From Bradyrhizobium sp. LHD-71 (GTDB lineage: Bacteria > Pseudomonadota > Alphaproteobacteria > Rhizobiales > Xanthobacteraceae), in contig NZ_JAVIFX010000011.1 of NCBI RefSeq assembly GCF_031157255.1, forward strand, positions 152,008 to 216,007: DNA of 64,000 bases. The letters run 5' to 3'. The notes under the pieces were generated by a model, which made no database searches, had not been told where the DNA came from, and was given only the letters and a program-made list of their open reading frames with translations. Below are positions 27,813 through 36,989 of the stretch, in pieces. The translations under genes were made by a program, and so were the position numbers. Position 1 is the stretch's first letter; each line of letters starts with the position of its first letter.

Positions 27813-28418
27813 ATGCGCGAAGCGATGCAACTCGTCCCTATGGTCGTCGAACAATCCAGTCGGGGAGAACGGTCCTTCGACATCTATTCGCGGCTCTTAC
27901 GCGAGCGGATCGTGTTCCTGAACGGGGAGGTCAATGACACGGTATCCGCGTTGGTCTGTGCTCAACTGCTGTTCCTGGAGGCCGAGAACCCGAAGAAGCC
28001 GATCAATCTCTACATCAACTCGCCCGGCGGTGTGGTTACAAGCGGCTTCGCCATGTATGACACCATGCGATACATCAAAGCGCCGGTGCATACGCTCTGC
28101 ATGGGAACGGCCCGCTCCATGGGATCATTTCTGCTGATGGCGGGCGAGGCGGGCCAGCGCGCGGCATTGCCCAATGCGAGCCTGCACGTTCATCAACCGC
28201 TGGGCGGCTTCCAGGGGCAGGCGTCAGATGTCCTCATCCATGCCGAGGAGATGCGGCGGACCAAGCGTCATATGATCCGGCTCTATGCTGAACATTGCGG
28301 GCGCACCTATGCGGAGGTCGAGCGCACCCTGGATCGGGACCACTTCATGACGCCACAGGAAGCGCTGGAGTGGGGCCTGATCGACCGGATCCTCACGGAG
28401 AGAGACGTCGGCATCTAA
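27813..28418 (+). CDS. ClpP-family serine protease, orphan paralogue
   Basis: A 201-residue ClpP homologue. The triad is complete: Ser102 in TARSMGSF, His127 in [14 protein letters not shown], and Asp176 in LDRDHFM. The canonical QAASMG is changed to TARSMG, with a bulky Arg before the nucleophile. The N-terminal hydrophobic axial-loop motif starts [20 protein letters not shown], as in true ClpP. There is no clpX or clpA next to it, so it is probably a secondary ClpP that mixes with or replaces the housekeeping ring. AGAGGAG at 27799 gives a good ribosome binding site. It sits after the ArsR pair with a 43-nt gap, so co-regulation is possible. Confidence 0.88.
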   Translation: MREAMQLVPMVVEQSSRGERSFDIYSRLLRERIVFLNGEVNDTVSALVCAQLLFLEAENPKKPINLYINSPGGVVTSGFAMYDTMRYIKAPVHTLCMGTARSMGSFLLMAGEAGQRAALPNASLHVHQPLGGFQGQASDVLIHAEEMRRTKRHMIRLYAEHCGRTYAEVERTLDRDHFMTPQEALEWGLIDRILTERDVGI

Positions 28419-28460
28419 GATGGCAGCGCCAGGCAGATGCTCCAGCCGGCCCTGCGGCGT

Positions 28461-29702
28461 CTACGACGCCGCGCGCTGACTGATGCCGTGGAGCCGTTCC
28501 AGCACAGCTTCTGCCGAGTCGTTGGCTTTCAACGTTGCGAGGGTCACGTGCGCGTCCATGCGCGCTTTGCTGTCGGCGCTCAACATGGTGTGCTTCAGCA
28601 CGCTGGCGAGGCGGCGGACGATGACATTCGCCATGCGCAGGTCGGTCTCGGCGAACGCAGCAATGATCGAGCCGTCGGGCTGAAGGGTCGCAAAATCCAT
28701 CCGCCGCATCAGCCGGCCGAGAATGCGTGCGGCATCCAGGCTTGTGCGGGCGTCAGCCCGCTCGAACGAGAAGCGGGCGGCCGAGAACCCGCCACCACGC
28801 TCGGCGATATCGGATACCGCCTTGGTAAAATCCTTCTCGAACGCTTCCAGGGTCAGGAGCCCGGTGCGCGGGTCAAGGACACCGCCGGCCTCGAGCGATT
28901 TCAGCGCACGGTTGAGGCGGGATTCGAACGCCTGCTGACGGATCAGGGGAGCCGCGTTGCCGACGATCTGTTGCGGCCCGCCGCGGACGACTTCCAGGTT
29001 GGCCAGCTCGTAGCTGGGTTTCACGCCGGCAACGCCGCCGGCAACGATGACCGGCAAATTCCGGAAGCGGGTATCTTCGGACAGCACCGTCAGGAACGCA
29101 TCGACGATGCGTGGGCTGAATCCTTCGCCGACGATCACGCCGTCGATGTCGCGGATGTTGAGATGCTTCGCGCCTGCCTCGATGCTCAGCGCGCCGACGA
29201 TCCCCATTTGCTCGCCAAGCGCGATTGAAAGCGCAGGGTATGATGCGCCGCGCCCAACAAGGAGCGCAGTCGCCTCCTGCAGCGGGTCGGTCTCGGGAAG
29301 GATTGAAGCGGCCTTGTCCGGCTCGTCCAGCCGGCGCAGGACCGTCGCGTGCAGCGTACGTACCCTCAGCGCTGCGTTGGCACGGGCCGGCAGGCGAGCA
29401 AACGTCGGATCGGATCCGTCGAACGGCAAGGCATTCGGTGGTGGTGTTGCGAGTTCGCCGATCACGATCAGCGGCACATAAGGTTGCGCGTGCGCGACGG
29501 ATCTTGCGAGTTCGTTCAGATGATCAGTGCAACCATCTGAAACTTCGGCGACAATCAGGGCCGGCTGGAGTTCGGCAACAGCTGCCTGGACGTCCATCCA
29601 CTGGGATTCGACAACAGGAAATGCTGCTGCGTCGGCGAGGGTGTCGGCAAATGCGGGGCGCCCGTCGCGCGCAACAACGATGATAGGGCCTTGCTGGGAC
29701 AT
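28461..29702 (-). CDS. Response-regulator-like protein with degenerate GGDEF domain
   Basis: A 413-residue soluble protein. The C-terminal domain (about 245-410) aligns by eye with GGDEF cyclases: LDPRTGLLTLEAFEKDF resembles the D-x-L-T-G-L-x-N-R-x-x-F opening. The GG[DE]EF catalytic motif is replaced in the SIIAAFAETD region, so no diguanylate cyclase activity is expected. The N-terminal half has two receiver-like alpha/beta stretches (LQPALIVAEVSDG; IRDIDGVIVGEGFSPR). ATG 29702 is chosen, although a GTG at 29729 is possible. It might bind c-di-GMP or act as a scaffold; this is inference. Confidence 0.65.
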   Translation of the reverse strand: MSQQGPIIVVARDGRPAFADTLADAAAFPVVESQWMDVQAAVAELQPALIVAEVSDGCTDHLNELARSVAHAQPYVPLIVIGELATPPPNALPFDGSDPTFARLPARANAALRVRTLHATVLRRLDEPDKAASILPETDPLQEATALLVGRGASYPALSIALGEQMGIVGALSIEAGAKHLNIRDIDGVIVGEGFSPRIVDAFLTVLSEDTRFRNLPVIVAGGVAGVKPSYELANLEVVRGGPQQIVGNAAPLIRQQAFESRLNRALKSLEAGGVLDPRTGLLTLEAFEKDFTKAVSDIAERGGGFSAARFSFERADARTSLDAARILGRLMRRMDFATLQPDGSIIAAFAETDLRMANVIVRRLASVLKHTMLSADSKARMDAHVTLATLKANDSAEAVLERLHGISQRAAS

Positions 29703-29794
29703 CGGCGGAGTTCGGGGAGTGATGCCCACCCAATCTAGCCGCGTAGGCTTAATAGGCCGTCAACGTGCGGCCAATGCCTACGCCGGCTTGCCGA

Positions 29795-31321
29795 TCAGGA
29801 CGACGTCCGGTCGCGGAAGGCCTCGACCATCAACGGATTGAGGCCAAGTTGCGCCAACGCGGCGCGGGCGCGCGAGTTGTCGGTCGCGCGGCCCGCAAGG
29901 CGGTGGCCGCTGACACGATCGGGCAGCGCGGTCAGCATGCCGCCCTGCGGCAGGCGCTGCGCCCAGTCGTTCAGGTCGTTGGTGAGGAAGCGATAGCCGC
30001 CTACGCTGACGACCCCGGAAGGTGGCGCCGTGATGCAGATTGCTCCGGTCGTGCGATCCAGCCGCGCGGCGTAGCCGGTGTCGACGTGATCGGGCATGGT
30101 ACGCGGAGCGAGACCGTCGCGGGAGGATCGCGGCGGGGCGTAGGCTGCGACCGGGACCATGGCCCCGCGCAGCGCGAGCGTACCCTGCGGGGTGACGAAT
30201 GCCTCGCCTGCTGCCGACGAACTCGGGCCTCGATGCAGAGCTGATGCCGGCAGAACGGCGGCCGCTGCGCCGTCGGTCTCGCGCGGCAGGGCGAACAGGC
30301 CGGCCTCACCGAACACGTGAAGGTCGCTGAAGCGTTGCGCCCCGGTCCAGACCGCGCTTGAGGCGATCTGTTCGGGCGTGCGCCACAGACCGATCAGCTG
30401 CGTCAACGATGAGGCTTCGGCGAACGCGCCTGTCTCGCCGAGCCGCAGCGCCAGCGGCGCCGGCGCGACCAGGGTCTCGCAGCGCTCACGCGCCATTTGG
30501 GCAAGAAGCACGTCGGCATCGAACGGGTGATGAAACGTCAGCGAACCGCCGGACAACAGCCAAGTTACCGTCGATGCGCAGATGCCGGCGAAGCTCGACG
30601 GCATCACCGCTGACATCAGGCGCGCTCCAGGCTCGACGGCGGTTGCGAGAAAGACCGCAAGTCCGCCGGCGATGATCTGCATCTGTGTCCGCGGCACCGC
30701 GCGCAAGCCTTCCGGCGTCGTGTCGAAACTGATGAAGTTGGCCCGGCTTGGATCGCGCTCGGAAAGCGCGTGAACGGGATGCCGGCCGAAGGCGACCTCG
30801 TCGAGCGCCACCATGCCCTCCGGAACACCGGCGCCGAACATGCAGACATGGCGGATGGAGAAGGCTTCCGCAGCCGCATTCATGGCGATTTCCGCATGAT
30901 CGACGCTATCGATCCACGTCGTGCCGACAATACAGCGTGCACCGATCCGGTTGAGCGCATCGGTCAGTTCCGCCTGGCGCCAGAGCTGCGGCAAGGGCGC
31001 CACCACCAGCCCGGCACGCGCCGCAGCCAGCAGCGTCAACGTAGCTTCGATCGTATTCGGCAACTGGACCGCGACAATAGATCCGACCGGAAGTCCGGCC
31101 TCGACGAAATGCGCGGCAATGTTGGAAACAACTTGGTCCGCCTGCGCGTAAGTCAGCCGGCGAGGCTCTTGGCCGGTCACGCGCACCTTGTCGAATGGAT
31201 CGATAAGCGCTTCGGCGTGCGGTTTGCGTCCCACGCTACGGCGGAACAGGTCGTCGAGCGACGGCGCGTTCGCCAGCGGTTCAACTGTTCGGCCAAGGAA
31301 ATGGCTATTGCCGTCTTGCAT
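29795..31321 (-). CDS. Degenerate acyl-CoA synthetase-like (AMP-binding) protein
   Basis: A 508-residue member of the adenylate-forming superfamily by overall pattern: LTYAQADQVVSNIAAHFVE, VGSIVAVQLPNTIEATLTLL and DTGYAARLDRTTGAI. Key motifs are lost. The A3 phosphate loop (SGTTGxPK) reads SFDTTPEGLRAVPRT. The A5 motif reads FGEAGLF. The A10 region ends DRVSGHRLAGRA without the catalytic Lys. It may still bind a carboxylate or nucleotide but is unlikely to ligate by the standard route. Its start overlaps the 3' end of the upstream binding-protein gene by 17 nt, so the two are translated together. Confidence 0.75.
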   Translation of the reverse strand: MQDGNSHFLGRTVEPLANAPSLDDLFRRSVGRKPHAEALIDPFDKVRVTGQEPRRLTYAQADQVVSNIAAHFVEAGLPVGSIVAVQLPNTIEATLTLLAAARAGLVVAPLPQLWRQAELTDALNRIGARCIVGTTWIDSVDHAEIAMNAAAEAFSIRHVCMFGAGVPEGMVALDEVAFGRHPVHALSERDPSRANFISFDTTPEGLRAVPRTQMQIIAGGLAVFLATAVEPGARLMSAVMPSSFAGICASTVTWLLSGGSLTFHHPFDADVLLAQMARERCETLVAPAPLALRLGETGAFAEASSLTQLIGLWRTPEQIASSAVWTGAQRFSDLHVFGEAGLFALPRETDGAAAAVLPASALHRGPSSSAAGEAFVTPQGTLALRGAMVPVAAYAPPRSSRDGLAPRTMPDHVDTGYAARLDRTTGAICITAPPSGVVSVGGYRFLTNDLNDWAQRLPQGGMLTALPDRVSGHRLAGRATDNSRARAALAQLGLNPLMVEAFRDRTSS

Positions 31322-33236
31322 CAGGTGCCTGCCACCAGGTTTCGGGGAGAATTCCGATCAATGAGGAGTGTTTCGGCCGCTCCACGCGCGTCCATCGGCC
31401 AAGCCACTGGCTCGGGACATTGAACACCGGGATGGTATAGAAGCCCGACATCAGCACGCGGTCGAGCGCACGGACGGCCGCGATGAAACCGCTTTGGTCG
31501 CGCGTTTCCAGCATCGCGGCGATCATCGCGTCGACTGCAGGACTCTTGACGCCCATGTAGTTCCGCGTGCCCTGATTGTCGGCCGCCGAGCTGCCGAAAT
31601 AGAAGGCCTGCTCGTTGCCGGGCGAGAGCGACTGATCCCAGCGGTTCTGGATCATGTCGAAGTCATAGGCGAGGCGGCGTTGATCGAATTGCACCGCGTC
31701 GACGACGCGAACCGATGGCACAATTCCCGCTCGCTTCAGGTCGCGCGCATAGGCGAGCGCGATCCGCTCCTGATCGCGCGTTGTCGTCATGATCTCGAAG
31801 GTGAATGGCTCGCCGGTCGTCTTCTTGCGCAGGACGTTGTTGGATACCTCGTATCCGGCCTGCGCGAGCAGCGTGAGAGCGCGCCGGAGCGCTCCGCGGT
31901 CGCGTCCGCTACGATCGCTGGAAGGCAGCCTGAAGGTACCTTCCATGATGTCGGCACGTACGTCGTCGGCGAACGGCTTGAGAAGCGCTCGCTCACGTTC
32001 ATTCGCGGGCACACCGTAGGCCGACAGCTCGGATCCGGCAAAGTAACTGCCGGAACGCCGATACAGATCGAAGAAGTAGTTCCGGTTCATCCACTCGAAG
32101 TCGAAAAGCAGCAACAGCGCCTCGCGTACGCGAATGTCAGCGAATTGCGGGCGGCGGGTGTTGAACACCAGGAAATCTGACGGTTGGGGCGAGCCGTTGG
32201 CAATCACTTCCTTCACGACCTGGCCCGACTGCATCGCCGGAAAGTCGTAGCCCGAGCTCCATCGCAGCGGTTCGGTCTCGATGCGAAAATCGTAGAGGCC
32301 GCGCTTGAACGCTTCGAAGGCGGCATTCGACTCGCGAAAGAACTCGAAGCGGATCTCGTCGAAATTCCAAAGGCCGCGATTGATCGCCAGATCGCGGCCC
32401 CAGTAATCGGGATTGCGCTGCATCACGACGCTGGAGCCGGGCCGTACCTCGCCGAAGCGGTACGGGCCTGACCCGATCAATGGCGTCATCGAGGTGTGCT
32501 CGAAGGTGGCCTCGTCCGTCGCATGTTTGGGCAGGATCGGCATCAGGCCCAGGATCAACGGCAATTCGCGATCGCTGGCGCCCGTAAGGTCGAAGCGCAC
32601 GGTGCGCGCATCGAGAGCCTCGGCGCTCACGACCTTGGAATAGTAGAGGCGATGGTTCGGCCGGCCCTTGGTGCGCAACAGCTCTTGTGAGAACAGCACG
32701 TCCTCCGCCGTCACCGGCTTACCGTCCGAGAAGGCCGCCTTCGGGTTGATCCGGAACGTCACGTAAGAGCGCGCGTCGTCCGTTTCGATGCTTTCGGCGA
32801 GCAACCCATAGAGCGTGAATGGTTCGTCGTGGCCGCGTGCCATCAGGCTTTCGATGACGTGGCCCCGGGTCTGCTGCAACGGCACACCCTTGACGATCAT
32901 GGGGTTCAGGCTGTCGAACGTTCCGAGCACGCCGACGACCAGATGGCCGCCTTTGGGGGCATCCGGATTGGTGTAGGGCATGTGTGTGAAGTCAGCGGGG
33001 AACGCCGGTTCCCCGTGCATCGCGATTGCGTGGCGGATCCGGTTGGCCGACGGCTGCGTTTGCGCTTGGGCGACGATGTCGAACAGGGTGAGCGCCAGTC
33101 CGCAGGCAAGGGCCAGTGGCCAAGCATTGCGCCACTTGCCGTTGCTCGACCAGCGCGTCCCCTCCGCCAATGGCGCGTGCCGATTTGCAGCGCAACGGGT
33201 GATGATTCGCTCTGTTCCCATGCATGAATCTACCAT
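31305..33236 (-). CDS. Extracellular solute-binding protein family 5 (YejA-like)
   Basis: A 643-residue periplasmic oligopeptide-type binding protein. Start choices are ATG 33236 (MVDSCMGTER) or ATG 33221. Both precede a hydrophobic signal, AWPLALACGLALTLF, ending in AQA. The mature part has the SBP_bac_5 pattern: SLNPMIVKGVPLQQ, ESIETDDARSYVTFRINPKA, GSGPYRFGEV, RNPDYWGRDL and FNTRRPQFADIRVREAL. This resembles YejA, the binding component of the microcin C/peptide ABC importer. No permease or ATPase genes are adjacent, so its transporter is elsewhere. It is coupled to the degenerate AMP-ligase gene. Confidence 0.88.
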   Translation of the reverse strand: MVDSCMGTERIITRCAANRHAPLAEGTRWSSNGKWRNAWPLALACGLALTLFDIVAQAQTQPSANRIRHAIAMHGEPAFPADFTHMPYTNPDAPKGGHLVVGVLGTFDSLNPMIVKGVPLQQTRGHVIESLMARGHDEPFTLYGLLAESIETDDARSYVTFRINPKAAFSDGKPVTAEDVLFSQELLRTKGRPNHRLYYSKVVSAEALDARTVRFDLTGASDRELPLILGLMPILPKHATDEATFEHTSMTPLIGSGPYRFGEVRPGSSVVMQRNPDYWGRDLAINRGLWNFDEIRFEFFRESNAAFEAFKRGLYDFRIETEPLRWSSGYDFPAMQSGQVVKEVIANGSPQPSDFLVFNTRRPQFADIRVREALLLLFDFEWMNRNYFFDLYRRSGSYFAGSELSAYGVPANERERALLKPFADDVRADIMEGTFRLPSSDRSGRDRGALRRALTLLAQAGYEVSNNVLRKKTTGEPFTFEIMTTTRDQERIALAYARDLKRAGIVPSVRVVDAVQFDQRRLAYDFDMIQNRWDQSLSPGNEQAFYFGSSAADNQGTRNYMGVKSPAVDAMIAAMLETRDQSGFIAAVRALDRVLMSGFYTIPVFNVPSQWLGRWTRVERPKHSSLIGILPETWWQAPDARRQ

Positions 33237-33448
33237 AGGCGGTGGTGATGCTGTGGCTCGCAACCTTTCTTGAAGCTTGTCGGCATTGATCTTTTTGGCG
33301 GGCCTTGTATTGAAGGCGGGCGTCAAGCAAGAGGTGGTCGGCCCGGTCACGCTGCCGCCCCATTTGGCGACGAGACAGCCGATCGAGGCCCCGTTTTCCG
33401 CGGTCAGATCGCGGTCGATAGATACGATCCAGGAAAGGGTTTTCCGCA

Positions 33449-34228
33449 ATGAATAGCCGTCTCTTGTCCGCGATGGCATTGCCGCGCGGGCGGGTTATCG
33501 CCGCCCTGGTTGCCGGTGCAGCTTTTGTAGCGCTGCCGGCGGGCGCGCAGCAGCCGCCGGCCCAGCAGCCTGCTCCGAAGGCGGCCCCGAAGGCTGCGCC
33601 CAAGGCGCCGCCGGCCGCGAAAAAAGATGCGACGCCACCTGCAGCCGCTCAACAGCAGCAACAACAGCCCCCCGCGCAGCAGCAGGATCAGGTTCAGCTG
33701 ATCTACTCGCCCTGGACGAAGTTCTGCCTGAAGGGACAGGATGCCAACGCCAAGCAGGTCTGCTTCACCGGCAAGGACGGACGAATTGAGTCGGGCCAGC
33801 CGGTGGTCGCGGCCGTGATCATCGAGCCGGAAGGCGAGCCGAAGAAGGTTCTGCGCGTGACGCTGCCGCTCGGCATGCAGCTCGTGCACGGCACGCGCGT
33901 GATCGTCGATTCCAACCAGCCGCAGCAGAGCCCTTACGTGATCTGCTTTGCGAACGGCTGCATGTCTGACTATGAGGCCACGCCTGAAGTGCTCGGCAAC
34001 CTGAAGAAGGGCCAGAACCTGATCATTCAGGCGATCAATGCCAATGGCCAGCCGTTGACGCTGCCGCTGCCGCTTGCCGACTTCGGCAAGGCCTATGACG
34101 GTCCGCCGACGGACCCGAAGGTCTTTGAGGAGCAGCAGAAGAAGCTGCAGGAAGAGCTTCAGAAGCGAGCCGAAGAGGCGCGCAAGAAGCTTGAGGCGCA
34201 GCAGCCGGCTCCCGCGGCAAAGCAGTAA
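33449..34228 (+). CDS. Invasion-associated locus B (IalB) family protein
   Basis: A 259-residue exported protein. The signal (about 1-33) ends PAGAQQ. A low-complexity Pro/Ala/Gln/Lys linker (34-78) and the IalB domain (about 80-215) follow. The domain contains SPWTKFCLKGQ, KQVCFTGKDGRI, VICFANGCMSDYEA and LIIQAINANGQPLTLPLPLA; four Cys probably form two disulfides. A charged coiled-coil-like tail (EEQQKKLQEELQKRAEEARK) closes it. IalB promotes erythrocyte invasion in Bartonella; in free-living rhizobia the role is unknown. It is followed by a strong terminator. Confidence 0.9.
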   Translation: MNSRLLSAMALPRGRVIAALVAGAAFVALPAGAQQPPAQQPAPKAAPKAAPKAPPAAKKDATPPAAAQQQQQQPPAQQQDQVQLIYSPWTKFCLKGQDANAKQVCFTGKDGRIESGQPVVAAVIIEPEGEPKKVLRVTLPLGMQLVHGTRVIVDSNQPQQSPYVICFANGCMSDYEATPEVLGNLKKGQNLIIQAINANGQPLTLPLPLADFGKAYDGPPTDPKVFEEQQKKLQEELQKRAEEARKKLEAQQPAPAAKQ

Positions 34229-34255
34229 CGCCGACCGGTAAACTACAGAGCAAAG

Positions 34256-34284
34256 AAAAGGCGCGCAGCAATGCGCGCCTTTTT
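34256..34284. terminator. Bidirectional Rho-independent terminator
   Basis: A run of A, then GGCGCGC, loop AGCAAT, GCGCGCC and TTTTT. The 7-bp GC stem extends through A:T pairs, giving a T-tract on both strands. It lies between the convergent IalB and oxidoreductase genes. Confidence 0.92.
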
Positions 34285-34299
34285 CGTCTTACACTGATC

Positions 34300-35331
34300 C
34301 TACTCGTGCGAGACCACGACCTTTCCAAAGTGCTTTTGGCTCTCGAGATAACGATAAGCCGACTTCGCGTCCTCGAATGGAAACACCCGATCGATGACCG
34401 GGCGGAGCTTTTGATGCGTGATCGCGCGGTTCATCAGCTCGAAGTCCTGTCGGCTGCCGACGCCGATGCGGCGTAAGCTGACAAGACCGCGCTGCAGCGC
34501 GGTCATATCGAACGAGCCGCCTTTGCCGGCGAGCACGCCGATCAGCGACACCTGGCATTCAGGTCCCGCGCAGGCCAGTGAGCGGGCAAGGGTGCCGGCC
34601 CCGCCGACTTCCACGACGCAGTCGACGCCCCGGCCGTCGGTTGCCGATCTGACTTCGCGCTCCCAATCCGGCGTGGTGCGATAGTTGATGACCACATCGG
34701 CGCCAAGTTCGCCCAAGCGGGTCGCCTTCTCGTCGCTCGAGGTGGTTGCGATGACACGGGCGCCGAACGCCTTGGCGAGCTGGAGGGCGAAGATCGACAC
34801 GCCCCCGGTGCCCAGTGTCAGGACCGTCTCTCCCGGCGCAAGCTGACGCGGCGCCGTCAGCGCGCTCCAGGCAGTGACCGCGGCACATGGCAAGGTGGCG
34901 GCTTCTTCGAACGACAGGTGCGGCGGGATCGCGACCAGGGCTTCCTCATTCAGGACCTTGTAATCCGTGAGCAGTCCGTCGCGCCCGGCGCCTACGTGCT
35001 CGCCCGGGGCGAAGCGGCTGGCCAGATGCTCGTGCGTGATCCGGCCGGCGATCCACTTCGGATGAAATGTAGCCGCGACGCGGTCGCCAACTTTGAAGCG
35101 ACTGGCGCCTTCGCCGAGTGCCACCACTTCGCCGGCGCCGTCACTCAAGGGAATGACGCCCGGCGTCACCGGCTGGAAGTAGGCGTTGTTGAGGATCATC
35201 AGGTCGCGGAAGTTGAGTGAGGTCGCGCGGATGCGCACCGCCACTTCCCGAAGGCCCGGCTTCGGATTGGGGGCCTTTCGAACGACCAGGCCATCGACGC
35301 TCCCGGGGGATTCCAGATGATACGCTCTCAT
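34300..35331 (-). CDS. NAD(P)-dependent alcohol dehydrogenase/quinone oxidoreductase (MDR family)
   Basis: A 343-residue medium-chain dehydrogenase. The N-terminal GroES-like domain has RATSLNFRDLMIL and GVIPLSDGAGEVVALGEG. The Rossmann segment GETVLTLGTGGVSIFALQLA binds the cofactor. The Cys/His ligands for catalytic zinc are not visible, which points to the quinone-oxidoreductase branch. AAGGAG precedes ATG 35331. It is divergent from an AraC-type regulator 109 nt away, which is its most likely controller. The substrate is unknown. Confidence 0.88.
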   Translation of the reverse strand: MRAYHLESPGSVDGLVVRKAPNPKPGLREVAVRIRATSLNFRDLMILNNAYFQPVTPGVIPLSDGAGEVVALGEGASRFKVGDRVAATFHPKWIAGRITHEHLASRFAPGEHVGAGRDGLLTDYKVLNEEALVAIPPHLSFEEAATLPCAAVTAWSALTAPRQLAPGETVLTLGTGGVSIFALQLAKAFGARVIATTSSDEKATRLGELGADVVINYRTTPDWEREVRSATDGRGVDCVVEVGGAGTLARSLACAGPECQVSLIGVLAGKGGSFDMTALQRGLVSLRRIGVGSRQDFELMNRAITHQKLRPVIDRVFPFEDAKSAYRYLESQKHFGKVVVSHE

Positions 35332-35440
35332 CAGACGCGCTCCTTGCTTTTCAAGTTTGAGGTTCGGCGCCCAGTATGCTGGAGTATCAGTCTTTGAGAG
35401 TCCGCCTTCGTTGTTCATTCCTCCAAGATTTTGAGCGTGC

Positions 35441-36358
35441 ATGGATCCTTTGGAAGAAGTGTTCAGGTCGATGCGGGTGGAGAGCGCGCTTTACGGCCGG
35501 CTCGAGGCGACAGCCCCGTGGGCGGTTCGCTTCACCGGAGACCAGCGGATCAAATTCGGCATGGTCGCCAGGGGCGCCTGCTGGCTGTCAGTGGACGGCG
35601 AGCGACAACCGATCGCGCTGCGCAGCGGCGACTGCTTCGTGCTGACGGACGGCCGTTCGTTCTCCGTGGCAGACGACCCGGCCACGCCACCTCGCCCTTG
35701 CATCGAGGTGCTGCATGACGGGCCCGGGCGGCTCATGGCGCTTGGCGGCGGAGGGCCTGCCGCGACCTTGATCGCAGGCTGGTTCGGGTTTGATGGTCAC
35801 GGCGGAAAGCCGCTCTTTGCAGAACTGCCGCCGGTTCTCCATGTCGGCATGGACGAGGAGCGAGCTCGTGCACTCCAGGCGACGTTGGATCTGCTGGCGC
35901 TGGAGACCAGCGAAGAGGGTTTGGGCGCCGGGATCGTCACCAAGCGTCTTGCAGATATCATCCTGGTTCAAACCATCCGGACTTACGTCCACAAGACCGG
36001 CTGGCAGCGAACCGGATGGCTGGCCGCTTTGACTCAGCCAAGGCTCGGCGTTGCCGTGCGCGCCATGCACCATCAGATTGACCGAGCCTGGACCGTCGAC
36101 GAACTCGCCTCGATTGCCGGCATGTCGCGCTCCGCATTTGCCGCGGCCTTTCGCGAGAAAGTTGGCGAAGCTCCGCATGCCTACCTGACACGGTGGCGGA
36201 TGTACAAAGCCGGCTGCTTGATCCGCGGCGGCCGAGTCTCGTTGGCGCAAGCGGCGAGGGCGGTCGGCTACCGGACCGACAGCGCCTTCAACAGGATCTT
36301 CCAACGGCACTACGGCGTTACGCCTGCAGCCTATCGACGTACGTTGGCCGCGTCCTGA
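35441..36358 (+). CDS. AraC-family transcriptional regulator
   Basis: A 305-residue regulator. The N-terminal cupin-type sensor (about 15-190, AraC_binding_2-like) has GACWLSVDGERQPIALRSGD. Two helix-turn-helix motifs lie in the C-terminal 100 residues: WTVDELASIAGMSRSAFAAA and VSLAQAARAVGYRTDSAFNR, followed by FQRHYGVTPAAYRR. It starts 109 nt from the divergent MDR oxidoreductase, a classic regulator-target arrangement. No clear direct-repeat operator was picked out in the gap. Confidence 0.92.
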   Translation: MDPLEEVFRSMRVESALYGRLEATAPWAVRFTGDQRIKFGMVARGACWLSVDGERQPIALRSGDCFVLTDGRSFSVADDPATPPRPCIEVLHDGPGRLMALGGGGPAATLIAGWFGFDGHGGKPLFAELPPVLHVGMDEERARALQATLDLLALETSEEGLGAGIVTKRLADIILVQTIRTYVHKTGWQRTGWLAALTQPRLGVAVRAMHHQIDRAWTVDELASIAGMSRSAFAAAFREKVGEAPHAYLTRWRMYKAGCLIRGGRVSLAQAARAVGYRTDSAFNRIFQRHYGVTPAAYRRTLAAS

Positions 36359-36420
36359 CACGTACGTCATCTCGATGAGCGCAACGAGCGAGACAGAAAG
36401 ACCTGTCACGGCGGCGTTAA

Positions 36421-36873
36421 TTATAGCGGGACCGCTGTTTCGTTCTTTGCAGTTCGGATCACCATCATGGTGAAGAATCGCGCAACATTCGTCTGGTCCC
36501 GAAACAGCCGATCACAAAGTGCATCGAATTCCTCCATATCACGGAGATGCAGCATCAGGACGACGTCAACTTCCCCTGTGACCGCATAAGCCTGCGCCAC
36601 TGCGTCCTCTCTGATCGCGAGATCGAGGAACCGGCGCATGTATTGCTCGCCGTGAAGCTTCAGTTCGACCGTGACCAGGGCCTTCAACATGCGCCCGGTC
36701 CTAGCGGAGTTCAGAATTGCGACAATCCGGTCGATGACGCCGGTCTGGCGCAGCCGTCGGATACGGCGCAGGCAGCTCGAAGGAGACAGTCCCACCTCGT
36801 CGGCCATGTCGGCGTTCGTTCGTGACGCATCGCGTTGCAGCAGATTCAGAAGCCTTCTGTCGATCCGGTCCAT
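36421..36873 (-). CDS. Lrp/AsnC-family transcriptional regulator
   Basis: A 150-residue regulator starting MDRIDRRLLNLLQRD, with GGAGAG eight nt upstream. The helix-turn-helix (about 18-42) reads TNADMADEVGLSPSSCLRRI. The C-terminal RAM domain, which binds amino acids, includes VAQAYAVTGEVDVVLMLHL. It is divergent from the gate-domain membrane protein at 36990, and an inverted TGCAAT repeat lies between them, so it probably controls that gene and itself in response to an amino acid. Confidence 0.92.
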   Translation of the reverse strand: MDRIDRRLLNLLQRDASRTNADMADEVGLSPSSCLRRIRRLRQTGVIDRIVAILNSARTGRMLKALVTVELKLHGEQYMRRFLDLAIREDAVAQAYAVTGEVDVVLMLHLRDMEEFDALCDRLFRDQTNVARFFTMMVIRTAKNETAVPL

Positions 36874-36901
36874 GCGCCTCTCCAAACTCGCGCGCTTAGG
36901 G

Positions 36902-36928
36902 TGCAATAAAATTGCATCCAGGTGCAAT
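36902..36928. promoter_or_regulatory. TGCAAT inverted repeats, candidate Lrp-type operator
   Basis: TGCAAT-AAA-ATTGCA at 36902-36916 is a perfect dyad, and another TGCAAT half-site starts at 36923. The site lies between the divergent Lrp-type regulator and the membrane protein gene, 29 nt and 62 nt from their respective starts. Confidence 0.6.
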
Positions 36929-36989
36929 TTTTGACCGCAAATGCGAACGGGATCGGGCTAGAGCACGTCGGCAACAACACGGAGAGCCG

